Positions 7,572 through 13,020 of a stretch of DNA of 30,122 nucleotides are shown here, piece after piece. Every line of letters begins with the position of its first letter. Position 1 is the stretch's first letter. The notes beneath the pieces are model-generated. The model was given only the letters and a program-made list of their open reading frames with translations. It did not search any database and was not told the DNA's origin. The stretch spans positions 1 through 30,122 of IMG/VR virus record IMGVR_UViG_3300030380_002593. One strand, written 5' to 3'. Source of the DNA: a virus. The position numbers were made by a program, and so were the translations under genes.

Positions 7572-7742
7572 TTACTTAAGCACTCTTTTTCTTACGTCTT
7601 CTGCATAAAGCATGAGGTACTTGTACTCAGTTGACCTCATTAACTTGGCTCTCTGCGATGACTCTAATGTTTCGATAGCATAGATAAGCTTTTGTGCTCT
7701 CATTGCTAGCTCTTGCAATCGTTCTCCGATTGTTACTTGCAT
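7572..7742 (-). CDS. Small helical protein, unknown function
   Basis: A 56-residue frame (starts MQVTIGERLQ, ends EDVRKRVLK) that is mostly helical, with leucine and alanine at heptad-like spacing. It starts behind GAAAGGAGAACATC, the same strong ribosome-site pattern as its neighbours, and fills the gap before the MoxR-like gene, which supports it as real. No family recognised. Confidence 0.65.
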   Translation of the reverse strand: MQVTIGERLQELAMRAQKLIYAIETLESSQRAKLMRSTEYKYLMLYAEDVRKRVLK

Positions 7743-7786
7743 GATGTTCTCCTTTCTTTGAACAAGTTTAGCATAATGTGTACAAG

Positions 7787-8077
7787 TTACACAAGATACT
7801 CGTCAGATGACTCTGACTTCTGTTCTGCAACTGGTTCATTAGTCGCAGGTTTAGCTTTAGCTTTGGGCTTGTCAGGTGCAGGCTTTGCTGCAGGCTTTGT
7901 GTAACCCATAGGCTTAGTGTAGTTGTCTTGCAAAATCTTGTTTGCATCCAACTCGTTGTTTGCACAAACTTGTTTAAGTTCGTACCAAGATGTCGTGCTA
8001 GGTAACTCCATACCTAATCCGTTTAGGTAGCTGATAACAACTGACCTCTTCTCTTGTTTCTTAACTGCTAACCACAT
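7787..8077 (-). CDS. Small protein with Lys/Ala/Pro-rich tail
   Basis: A 96-residue protein. Residues 1-55 form a compact helical domain (KKQEKRSVVISYLNGLG...WYELKQVCANNEL), in which the helix-turn-helix-like order may bind DNA or protein; residues 56-96 are a low-complexity KPAAKPAPDKPKAKAK tail ending in acidic SESSDEYLV. Start is supported by GAAAGGAGAAACT. A long AT-rich hairpin (8101-8144) lies in its leader. No family recognised. Confidence 0.6.
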   Translation of the reverse strand: MWLAVKKQEKRSVVISYLNGLGMELPSTTSWYELKQVCANNELDANKILQDNYTKPMGYTKPAAKPAPDKPKAKAKPATNEPVAEQKSESSDEYLV

Positions 8078-8100
8078 AGTTTCTCCTTTCTGCTAGTTGG

Positions 8101-8144
8101 TTATTTAATTTATTTATTCATATAAATATGAATAAATTAAATAA
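8101..8144 (-). promoter_or_regulatory. AT-rich leader hairpin 1
   Basis: An inverted repeat made only of A/T apart from one C/G pair: left arm 8101-8123, right arm 8126-8144, 19 paired positions with a 4-base bulge in the left arm. On the minus strand it is preceded by CGTATCGCTTATT and followed, 23 bases on, by AAAGGAG and the start of the gene at 8077. A similar element with the same preceding motif stands before the gene at 8921. It may be a 5'-UTR stability hairpin, an operator, or a promoter part. Confidence 0.55.
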
Positions 8145-8170
8145 GCGATACGATGTGTACGCATCATGAC

Positions 8171-8401
8171 TCATTCTTGCTCCTTTACTATGCGTGAATG
8201 TTCATCTAGTTCCTTAAAGTATTCCAATGCGTTTTCGTATTCTGCATCTATCTCGTCATCTGACCATTGGCACAATGGTTTCTCTCCTGTATGCAACCCC
8301 ATCAACTCGTCCCACATATCGCCAAAGTTACCAGACTCCCAACCTTCTCCCCAATATTCAAGTATTGTTTCGTACTTGTGCGTTCGTATTTTTTCTGCCA
8401 C
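8171..8401 (-). CDS. Small acidic protein, unknown function
   Basis: A 76-residue acidic protein rich in Glu, Asp and Trp (EYWGEGWESGNFGDMWDELMG). The start is GTG at 8399-8401, chosen because CGAAAGGAGAACAAC stands before it with good spacing. Small, acidic and tryptophan-rich early phage proteins are often host-takeover or DNA-mimic factors, but there is no direct evidence for that here. Confidence 0.6.
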   Translation of the reverse strand: MAEKIRTHKYETILEYWGEGWESGNFGDMWDELMGLHTGEKPLCQWSDDEIDAEYENALEYFKELDEHSRIVKEQE

Positions 8402-8576
8402 GTTGTTCTCCTTTCGTTAGTTTCGTGGTAAATAAAGGGGCTAGTAAGACGTACCCAGCTACATTGTTTTGCGACCGAGGAACCTTAGTTGGTAACTCCT
8501 ATCCCAAATCTCACCACCCCTTTGATATAGCGAGCAGTTTAAAGTCATGCTCAGGACATCCAAGGAGGTTCAAGGC
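8402..8576 (-). other. Intergenic segment with complementary ends; possible small structured RNA
   Basis: A 175-base gap in an otherwise packed gene series. AAAGGGG (8436-8442) and CCCCTTT (8517-8523) are exactly complementary and 88 bases apart end to end, like a closing stem. Between them are short repeats such as ACC-TTAGTT-GGT. A 29-codon minus-strand frame starts near 8547 but lacks a ribosome site. It is not a tRNA (no T-arm or anticodon arm fits). Confidence 0.25.
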
Positions 8577-8921
8577 TTACGCAAGGTGCTCCCACCTGCT
8601 GTAAGCATCGTTAGATATCGTGTCCTTGTCTAGTTGAGCCACCTCTTCAGGTGTCATCTGTTCGTCATCATCGTAGATGTCACTAGCCACAATCTTCCCA
8701 TTCTGCATGGTAGGGTCAAAGTCATTTGCAAACTCCACGATATCTTTGACCCCACCAGTGTAAGGAGCGATGTCTGAGTTGGACAAAGTCCAAGCTAACT
8801 CCATGCTTTTGTACTCGACATTCCTGACTACGCTTAGTAAGTCAATAGCCTCTTGTAGTCGTGCCATCATGTCAGTGAATTGTTCGTTGGTTAGGTAGAC
8901 ATTGGTTTTTTTGATGTCCAT
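8577..8921 (-). CDS. Unknown acidic early protein
   Basis: A 114-residue acidic protein with an N-terminal helical part (TNEQFTDMMARLQEAIDLLSVVRNVEY) and an acidic C-terminal part (YDDDEQMTPEEVAQLDKD). The start is supported by CAAGGAGAACTG. The 3' end of the gene carries a local inverted repeat, GCTTAC...GTAAGC with inner AGGTG/CACCT (about 8576-8607), which may also form an RNA hairpin. No family recognised. Confidence 0.6.
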   Translation of the reverse strand: MDIKKTNVYLTNEQFTDMMARLQEAIDLLSVVRNVEYKSMELAWTLSNSDIAPYTGGVKDIVEFANDFDPTMQNGKIVASDIYDDDEQMTPEEVAQLDKDTISNDAYSRWEHLA

Positions 8922-8942
8922 CAGTTCTCCTTGTGCTTGTTA

Positions 8943-8988
8943 TTATTAATATTCATTATTCATTATCATAGATAATGAATATTAATAA
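8943..8988 (-). promoter_or_regulatory. AT-rich leader hairpin 2
   Basis: An inverted repeat, left arm 8943-8967 and right arm 8971-8988, 18 paired positions with a 7-base bulge. On the minus strand it is preceded by CGTATCCCATCGCTTATT and lies just before the CAAGGAG ribosome site of the gene at 8921. It resembles the element at 8101-8144 in order, composition and preceding motif. A weak TTCACA with TATTAA 17 bases on could be a promoter overlapping its edge. Confidence 0.55.
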
Positions 8989-9039
8989 GCGATGGGATAC
9001 GAAATGTGAATGTGTGACACATCGTGAACATGATTCCCA

Positions 9040-9171
9040 TTACTCGTTACATTCATGTAAGTATTTTAGCAGATGTTGTTTATCTTCGCAACAATGTGTA
9101 CATGTTTGCGAGCTGTCCTGTTGCAACTGCAAAGTACCCAAAAGACCCTCGTCCTTCCCTCGGGGAAACAT
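9040..9171 (-). CDS. Possible 43-residue Cys/His protein
   Basis: A 43-codon frame (starts MFPRGKDEGL) with C24-x2-C27, C28, H33, H39 and C41, a cluster that could form a C2HC zinc knuckle. It lies in an otherwise empty gap downstream of the 9301-9339 terminator. No good ribosome site precedes the ATG, which lowers confidence; a leaderless or alternative start is possible. The direct repeats at 9197-9223 lie just upstream of it. Confidence 0.3.
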   Translation of the reverse strand: MFPRGKDEGLLGTLQLQQDSSQTCTHCCEDKQHLLKYLHECNE

Positions 9172-9196
9172 AAACGCATAGTTTAGGTTCAAATAA

Positions 9197-9223
9197 CATC
9201 ATTGCGTTGTCATCATTGCGTTG
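9197..9223. repeat. Tandem 13-base direct repeat
   Basis: CATCATTGCGTTG occurs twice (9197-9209 and 9211-9223) with one base between, so a 14-base period. It lies in the intergenic region between the 9301 terminator and the small gene at 9171, next to a run of eight C (9231-9238). The spacing could suit repressor binding sites. A separate palindrome, GATTGC-GATA-GCAATC, is at 9285-9300. Confidence 0.5.
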
Positions 9224-9300
9224 CAGGTCGCCCCCCCCGTTCGCATATTACGAATACCCCAAGCCCCAAGCTTACTTCCGTGGCGATTGCGATAGCAATC

Positions 9301-9339
9301 AAAAAAAACGTCCCTGCGTTTATCGCAAAGGACGTTTTT
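9301..9339 (-). terminator. Intrinsic terminator, possibly bidirectional
   Basis: The stem AAAAACGTCC (9304-9313)/GGACGTTTTT (9330-9339) is extended inside by TGCG (9315-9318)/CGCA (9324-9327) around a TTTAT loop. On the minus strand GGACG is followed by eight T, directly downstream of the stop of the 65-residue gene at 9359. On the plus strand a five-T tract also follows. This is the clearest Rho-independent terminator in the window. Confidence 0.85.
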
Positions 9340-9358
9340 ATGAAGGACTAGGGTTGCA

Positions 9359-9556
9359 CTAAATGTGCAACCCAAATCTCTCGGCTATGTTAGAAATTTC
9401 TGCATGGTAGTCTAGTACGAGGTCGCTGACATCTAAGCCAGCGTCCTTCATATCTTTGATTGCATCGACCATCGCATTGTACTCCATCTTAGCGTTGTTA
9501 AGTTGCTGAGCTACTGTCTCCAGTAGCTCGGCATTTACTTTGTGTAGCTTAGGCAT
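9359..9556 (-). CDS. Small helical protein, unknown function
   Basis: A 65-residue helical protein (starts MPKLHKVNAELL) with a Leu/Ala pattern. The start at 9556 is chosen because CAGGAGGAAAGCTA precedes it; the frame is open further upstream but that part overlaps the zinc-finger gene. It overlaps that gene by 8 bases, so the two are coupled, and the intrinsic terminator follows its stop. Function unknown. Confidence 0.65.
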   Translation of the reverse strand: MPKLHKVNAELLETVAQQLNNAKMEYNAMVDAIKDMKDAGLDVSDLVLDYHAEISNIAERFGLHI

Positions 9557-9860
9557 TAGCTTTCCTCCTGTTCCACTTAGTTTTCCATGTTGAGCAGTCG
9601 CCATTCTTGCGTACATGTGCTTGTGCACCACTCTCAGTTTTGAAATGTTGAGGGCAATGCGAACATTTGAACTTGTATACTTGACCATCGAGCTTGCCAA
9701 AATTTGTCTTGGCGAGCTTTTTGACTTTTTTCTGGTAGACAGGTGGTGGAGTCACCAAAGTCGATGCGTCAGTTGCACTGTTCGGGTTGAACCTACTAGC
9801 GAGATATTCTTCTAAGACTTTTACGTCAACTAATACCTGCTGATTACTTTTTTTAGCCAT
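9549..9860 (-). CDS. C2HC zinc-finger protein
   Basis: A 103-residue basic protein with one classical-looking zinc finger near the C-terminus: C66-x2-C69-x12-H82-x6-C89 in the context FKCSHCPQHFKTESGAQAHVRKNGDC. The N-terminal half is helical then Pro-rich and lysine-rich. The start at 9860 is set by AAGGAGGTAATC, the strongest ribosome site of the left arm. It is the first gene leftward of the divergent structured region, so probably one of the earliest expressed; nucleic acid binding is likely. Regulatory role is inference. Confidence 0.75.
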   Translation of the reverse strand: MAKKSNQQVLVDVKVLEEYLASRFNPNSATDASTLVTPPPVYQKKVKKLAKTNFGKLDGQVYKFKCSHCPQHFKTESGAQAHVRKNGDCSTWKTKWNRRKANA

Positions 9861-9931
9861 GATTACCTCCTTGTGGTAAGGCTGTTGTATTTTTTGATAC
9901 GCACAAAAGAGCACGCCACAGGTGTGCTAAA

Positions 9932-10081
9932 GTGCAGGAGCAAACAAATCAACAGAACTACCTAGCACGAGGAGGCATGGTTAAACAAATAATCAATGCA
10001 GGAGTTGAGGTAGTTAAAGGCTTTGATGAATTTCCTCGCAGGTTCTTACCCGAAAGCAGTCGACCTGCACTTGCAGGGTGA
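9932..10081 (+). CDS. Possible small ORF inside structured region (49 aa)
   Basis: A GTG-started 49-codon frame (MQEQTNQQNYLARGG..., ending PESSRPALAG). AGGTG stands 7 bases before the GTG, and this site sits within the stem of the 9910-9928 hairpin. An internal ATG at 9977 follows GAGGAGGC too closely for ideal initiation. Many of its bases are in long-range stems, so the open frame may be accidental. Listed because it is followed by a GTGA-coupled frame. Confidence 0.25.
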   Translation: MQEQTNQQNYLARGGMVKQIINAGVEVVKGFDEFPRRFLPESSRPALAG

Positions 10082-10182
10082 CGACCCAGCTTCGAGGAAA
10101 AATCAAAAGCCGACAAGATTTGGCTAGCCGTAAGCGTCAAGGATACCAAATGTTCCACTGCCCGGCATTTCTGAGATGGTAA
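10078..10182 (+). CDS. Possible coupled small ORF (34 aa, basic)
   Basis: A 34-codon frame starting at GTG 10078, overlapping the TGA of the previous small frame (GTGA). The product would be very basic (KIKSRQDLASRKRQG) with a C-terminal FHCPAFLRW. The junction lies beside a CCTGCA-CT-TGCAGG hairpin. A further 20-codon frame (10176-10238) overlaps its stop. As with its neighbour, RNA structure may explain the region better than coding. Confidence 0.2.
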   Translation: MTTQLRGKIKSRQDLASRKRQGYQMFHCPAFLRW

Positions 10183-10763
10183 GCAGGTACATAGCAAGAC
10201 AAGACGTATCTACATTGATAACTAGGAACAGGTGGTAGCCTGCCTACGCTCCACAGATAAATGCGAGCTGGAGCCTAGGGCTCCAAGCTACTTAGCATTT
10301 AGCGTGGAGTACGCCTGCGTAAACGAACATCAAAGATGTTCTTACGCATGGCTAGCGTGCCACGCATCGTTCTCGCACTTAAGGTGCGAAAGAACTTTGC
10401 GTGTTATCGTAACGTAAACGTGATCTTGTGCCCTTGGCACAAGCACGTAGTTACGATTGGACTTACGTACGCTAGCGTGCCCTAGGCACGTAGGGGGCGT
10501 ACTAAGTCCAAGAACGTAGCGTAAGCTAAGCTCTAAGAGCTTACGCACGTTCTAAGTGCCATGCACAAGCTAAGCTCTAAGAGCTTGTGCTAGGCACGCA
10601 CGCCGTAGGACGTTGTAGGGTATTCGTATATGTTATGGTGGTACTCAGCGTGCTGAAACCCTACGTTGCACTTAGGGGACTATAGGGGAGTGTGTGTGTG
10701 CACATGCTATACGCAAGTAATACGTTCTACGTTCTAACGTACCCCCTACTCTCTAAAGAAAAA

Positions 10764-10785
10764 GAATATATATAAATATATATTC
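10764..10785. repeat. Perfect AT palindrome
   Basis: GAATATATAT (10764-10773) and ATATATATTC (10776-10785) with AA between, flanked on both sides by AAAAGAAA-type purine runs. It lies between the structured region and the late promoter. It may be an operator for the late promoter or an easily unwound element of an origin. Confidence 0.55.
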
Positions 10786-10810
10786 CAAAAAGAAAGGTCT
10801 CTCTCCCCCA

Positions 10811-10840
10811 TTGACAGGTCGGTTTTTTATGGGTTATTAT
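10811..10840 (+). promoter_or_regulatory. Sigma70-like late promoter
   Basis: TTGACA (10811-10816), an 18-base spacer, and TATTAT (10835-10840), close to the bacterial sigma70 consensus. It points into the terminase-portal-capsid operon. The expected start of transcription, about 7 bases beyond the -10, falls at 10847-10848, exactly the ATG of the TerS gene, so the mRNA may be leaderless. Confidence 0.6.
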
Positions 10841-10847
10841 GCTCTCT

Positions 10848-11501
10848 ATGGCAGATAACAATAATCCATACAGGCAATCAACTAGAAGACTCAGACCTCA
10901 AGGTAAAACCTCCAAGAGGTTATCTAGCCTAACACCCGATGGTCTACGCAAGAGGGTTCTTGACGCATTGCCTTTATGGGAGTCCTACCCTAGGTGGTTC
11001 AGGAGAGTATTGGTTCTGCTGCCGACCCATGGTGATTTGTTTTCGATAGCAGAAGAGTTAAACACTACTCCTGATGAACTGCAAAGCATGATAGAAAAGA
11101 GACCTACATTTACAAAGCTTGTGAAGTTTATTCAGGACAATGGGCACTACCCTGCCTGTGCATCAACCAAAGAATATTTAAAGCATGCCAACCTTGTTGA
11201 GCACTATGCAAATGAGAGCACTGTGTCTGCTGTGATACACTTAGAAACTAATGCAGGACAAGCACCAATCAATCACAAGATTGTTGACGCTGCAGGATGG
11301 TTTGCAAACATAGAGAATGACACAGAAAGAGTGCGTAGACAGCAAGCACATGCACTTGACAAATACGAGAAGAAGATAGATTCTGATGCTGTGGTTGAAC
11401 AGGTAGAAGAAGGATTGCAACCCTTTGTAAGAGACATCAACCCGGAGGAACAAGATGGCAACGAAGAGAGTAAAGTTTCCGAGGAGACAGGCACTAAGTA
11501 G
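10848..11501 (+). CDS. Terminase small subunit (putative)
   Basis: About 217 residues from the ATG at 10848; an ATG 9 bases earlier lies within the -10 box. No ribosome site precedes either. The N-terminus is basic; residues ~60-95 contain a helix-turn-helix-like stretch (GDLFSIAEELNTTPDELQSMIEKRPTFTKLVKF), then helical regions and an acidic C-terminus. Position directly before the large terminase, with a 47-base overlap, and the helix-turn-helix support a DNA-recognition subunit that selects the packaging site. The structured region just upstream may include that site. Family match is by context more than by motif. Confidence 0.7.
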   Translation: MADNNNPYRQSTRRLRPQGKTSKRLSSLTPDGLRKRVLDALPLWESYPRWFRRVLVLLPTHGDLFSIAEELNTTPDELQSMIEKRPTFTKLVKFIQDNGHYPACASTKEYLKHANLVEHYANESTVSAVIHLETNAGQAPINHKIVDAAGWFANIENDTERVRRQQAHALDKYEKKIDSDAVVEQVEEGLQPFVRDINPEEQDGNEESKVSEETGTK

Positions 11502-13020
11502 GTCTGTCCCCAAATATACTCCATCGCCTTGGCAAGAAGCACTACACCGTAATCAGGCAAAGCGTAAATGGGTCTGGGCTGGACGTAGAGCAGGCAAAGG
11601 TAGAGCAGCCATTCAAGAAGCTATCTCCACTATCCTAGAAGCAAGCAAGACAAAGTTTATTGTCAATGGAGAAGACGTTACTGACACCCTAGTTCCTGAC
11701 ATACACATCTGGACTGTTGCCCCAACCAAAGCACAGATGAGACAGGTGTGGAATGAAATGAAAGCCTATATACCTAGATACATGTGGAAAGGCTATGATG
11801 GCAGGGCTGGTGGTCGTGGTGGTGCATGGCATGAAGATGAATTTTATGTAGAATTAGAAGTAAGAACCCCCAACGGGGGGTTTGCAGCCGATACTGTACG
11901 CAAGAGCGTACTGTGGGAACTACGGTCTGCAGACAATCCCGAAAGTTTGCAGACTGTGGGACTAGACTTCTTACACATTGCAGAGTCACAAGATGTAAAG
12001 AAAGTGGCATGGGACAAAGTAGAATGGGTAACTGAGTCACCCGGCAGAATGGGAAGAGTATTTGCAGAAGGCATACCCCCTATCTCAAGGTCACACTGGT
12101 TCTCTCGGCAGTTCATGTATGCAGAAAACAATCCATCACTGCAAAACTATGCTGTGCGTGCAACAAGCTTTGACAACATGTATTTAACTGACGCACAGAA
12201 AGATAACATCCGGCTGCAGAAAGAAACCACAACAGAGTGGATATGGGAAAGAATGGTAATGGCAAAACAACCTGATGTCGGTGGTGGGTTCTTCAGGAAG
12301 ATTGAAGATGCTGCTGTGGGCATGGAACTTGCTAGACCGATTGAAAACCACCCTTATGTTGCAGGACTTGACCTTGGTAAACAAGTAGACCCGACTGTGT
12401 TAATTATCAAAAACAGAATTACAAGAGAAAGCGTGCACAGCATTGAAATGTTAAAGACAGACTGGGTATTGCAGAAAGAAACTTTACTTGCTGAGCTTGC
12501 ACAATGGAACTGCGAAACTGTAATGATGGACTCATCAGGTATGGGTGGTGATGTGCTATTTGATGAACTGCTGAACCTCGGTGTTCCCGTAGTTGGCAAG
12601 AAGTTTACACCTCAAACCAAGTACCAGTTGTTCTTGAACTATGCAGTCGCTTTGCAAAATGGTACTGTGTCTTTTCCTCCAGAGTGGTCCAAATTGAGAA
12701 GCGAGCTAGATGCAATAGAGGTACAACAAGCTGGTCTTGGTTATACCTTCAGGCACCCGAACTCTGCACATGATGATTGGGTGGATGCCGAGGTTTTAGC
12801 TCTTATGGCATGTGACCCAGCAGATACCTTTGACGAAGACTACGAGCCAGTAAACACAATAAGAACAGTTGAACCTTTGACCGATAATGGTGTATCATAC
12901 ACGGGAGGACGCTTAATGCGTTGGAGAAGACAAAGAAAAGCAAAGCAGTTACAAGAACTGCGAAAGTTGACAGAAATTAGCACAAATCAGGAGACACTCC
13001 TGTTAGACGCAATGGATTAA
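11455..13020 (+). CDS. Terminase large subunit (packaging ATPase-nuclease)
   Basis: A 521-residue protein with an N-terminal ATPase: Walker A-like WAGRRAGKGR (K48) and Walker B LDFLHIAES (~169-177). The C-terminal RNase H-like nuclease has VAGLDLGKQVDPT (D at ~305), ETVMMDSSGMGGD (~355-365) and AHDDWVDAE (~438-446), the three acidic sites expected. It pumps DNA into the procapsid through the portal and cuts the concatemer. The start is fixed by CGGAGGAACAAG before the ATG, inside the TerS frame. The portal gene starts directly after its stop. Confidence 0.93.
   Translation: MATKRVKFPRRQALSRSVPKYTPSPWQEALHRNQAKRKWVWAGRRAGKGRAAIQEAISTILEASKTKFIVNGEDVTDTLVPDIHIWTVAPTKAQMRQVWNEMKAYIPRYMWKGYDGRAGGRGGAWHEDEFYVELEVRTPNGGFAADTVRKSVLWELRSADNPESLQTVGLDFLHIAESQDVKKVAWDKVEWVTESPGRMGRVFAEGIPPISRSHWFSRQFMYAENNPSLQNYAVRATSFDNMYLTDAQKDNIRLQKETTTEWIWERMVMAKQPDVGGGFFRKIEDAAVGMELARPIENHPYVAGLDLGKQVDPTVLIIKNRITRESVHSIEMLKTDWVLQKETLLAELAQWNCETVMMDSSGMGGDVLFDELLNLGVPVVGKKFTPQTKYQLFLNYAVALQNGTVSFPPEWSKLRSELDAIEVQQAGLGYTFRHPNSAHDDWVDAEVLALMACDPADTFDEDYEPVNTIRTVEPLTDNGVSYTGGRLMRWRRQRKAKQLQELRKLTEISTNQETLLLDAMD

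Larger units (their letters stand above)
9910..10748 (+). ncRNA. Large structured region: candidate ornate non-coding RNA (or DNA origin/packaging site)
   Basis: About 840 bases between divergent gene sets, nearly filled by inverted repeats. 5' part: AGCAC 9910-9914/GTGCT 9924-9928; AACTACCT 9956-9963/AGGTAGTT 10008-10015; GGCTTTGAT 10019-10027 and TTTCCTCG 10031-10038 with CGAGGAAA 10093-10100 and ATCAAAAGCC 10102-10111; CCTGCA/TGCAGG 10064-10077; ATTTGG 10118-10123/CCAAAT 10146-10151; TGTTCC 10151-10156/GGAACA 10225-10230. 3' part, consecutive hairpins: 10249-10309, 10316-10348, 10369-10395, 10406-10457, 10457-10511, 10511-10553, 10556-10597, 10615-10664, and 10683-10748 with an inner ACGTT/AACGT helix. 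Size and phage setting recall GOLLD and ROOL RNAs; I cannot assign it. Strand is inferred from the late operon direction. Small frames at 9932-10182 overlap its 5' part. Confidence 0.55.

Noticed and set aside
8436-8523. tRNA-like element (7-bp closing stem, 88 bases)
   Set aside because: No T-loop, D-arm or anticodon arm fits on either strand in the right order.
8975-9181. 68-codon plus-strand cysteine-rich frame
   Set aside because: It starts inside the AT hairpin without a ribosome site and is opposite to all neighbouring transcription.
9557-9700. Longer start for the 65-residue gene
   Set aside because: It would lie within the zinc-finger gene, whereas AGGAGG directly precedes the ATG at 9556.
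9958-10197. 79-codon minus-strand frame
   Set aside because: No ribosome site, and the bases are explained better by long-range inverted repeats.
10249-10664. CRISPR array
   Set aside because: The units are unequal in length and sequence, each is self-complementary, and there is no constant repeat with spacers; no cas genes.
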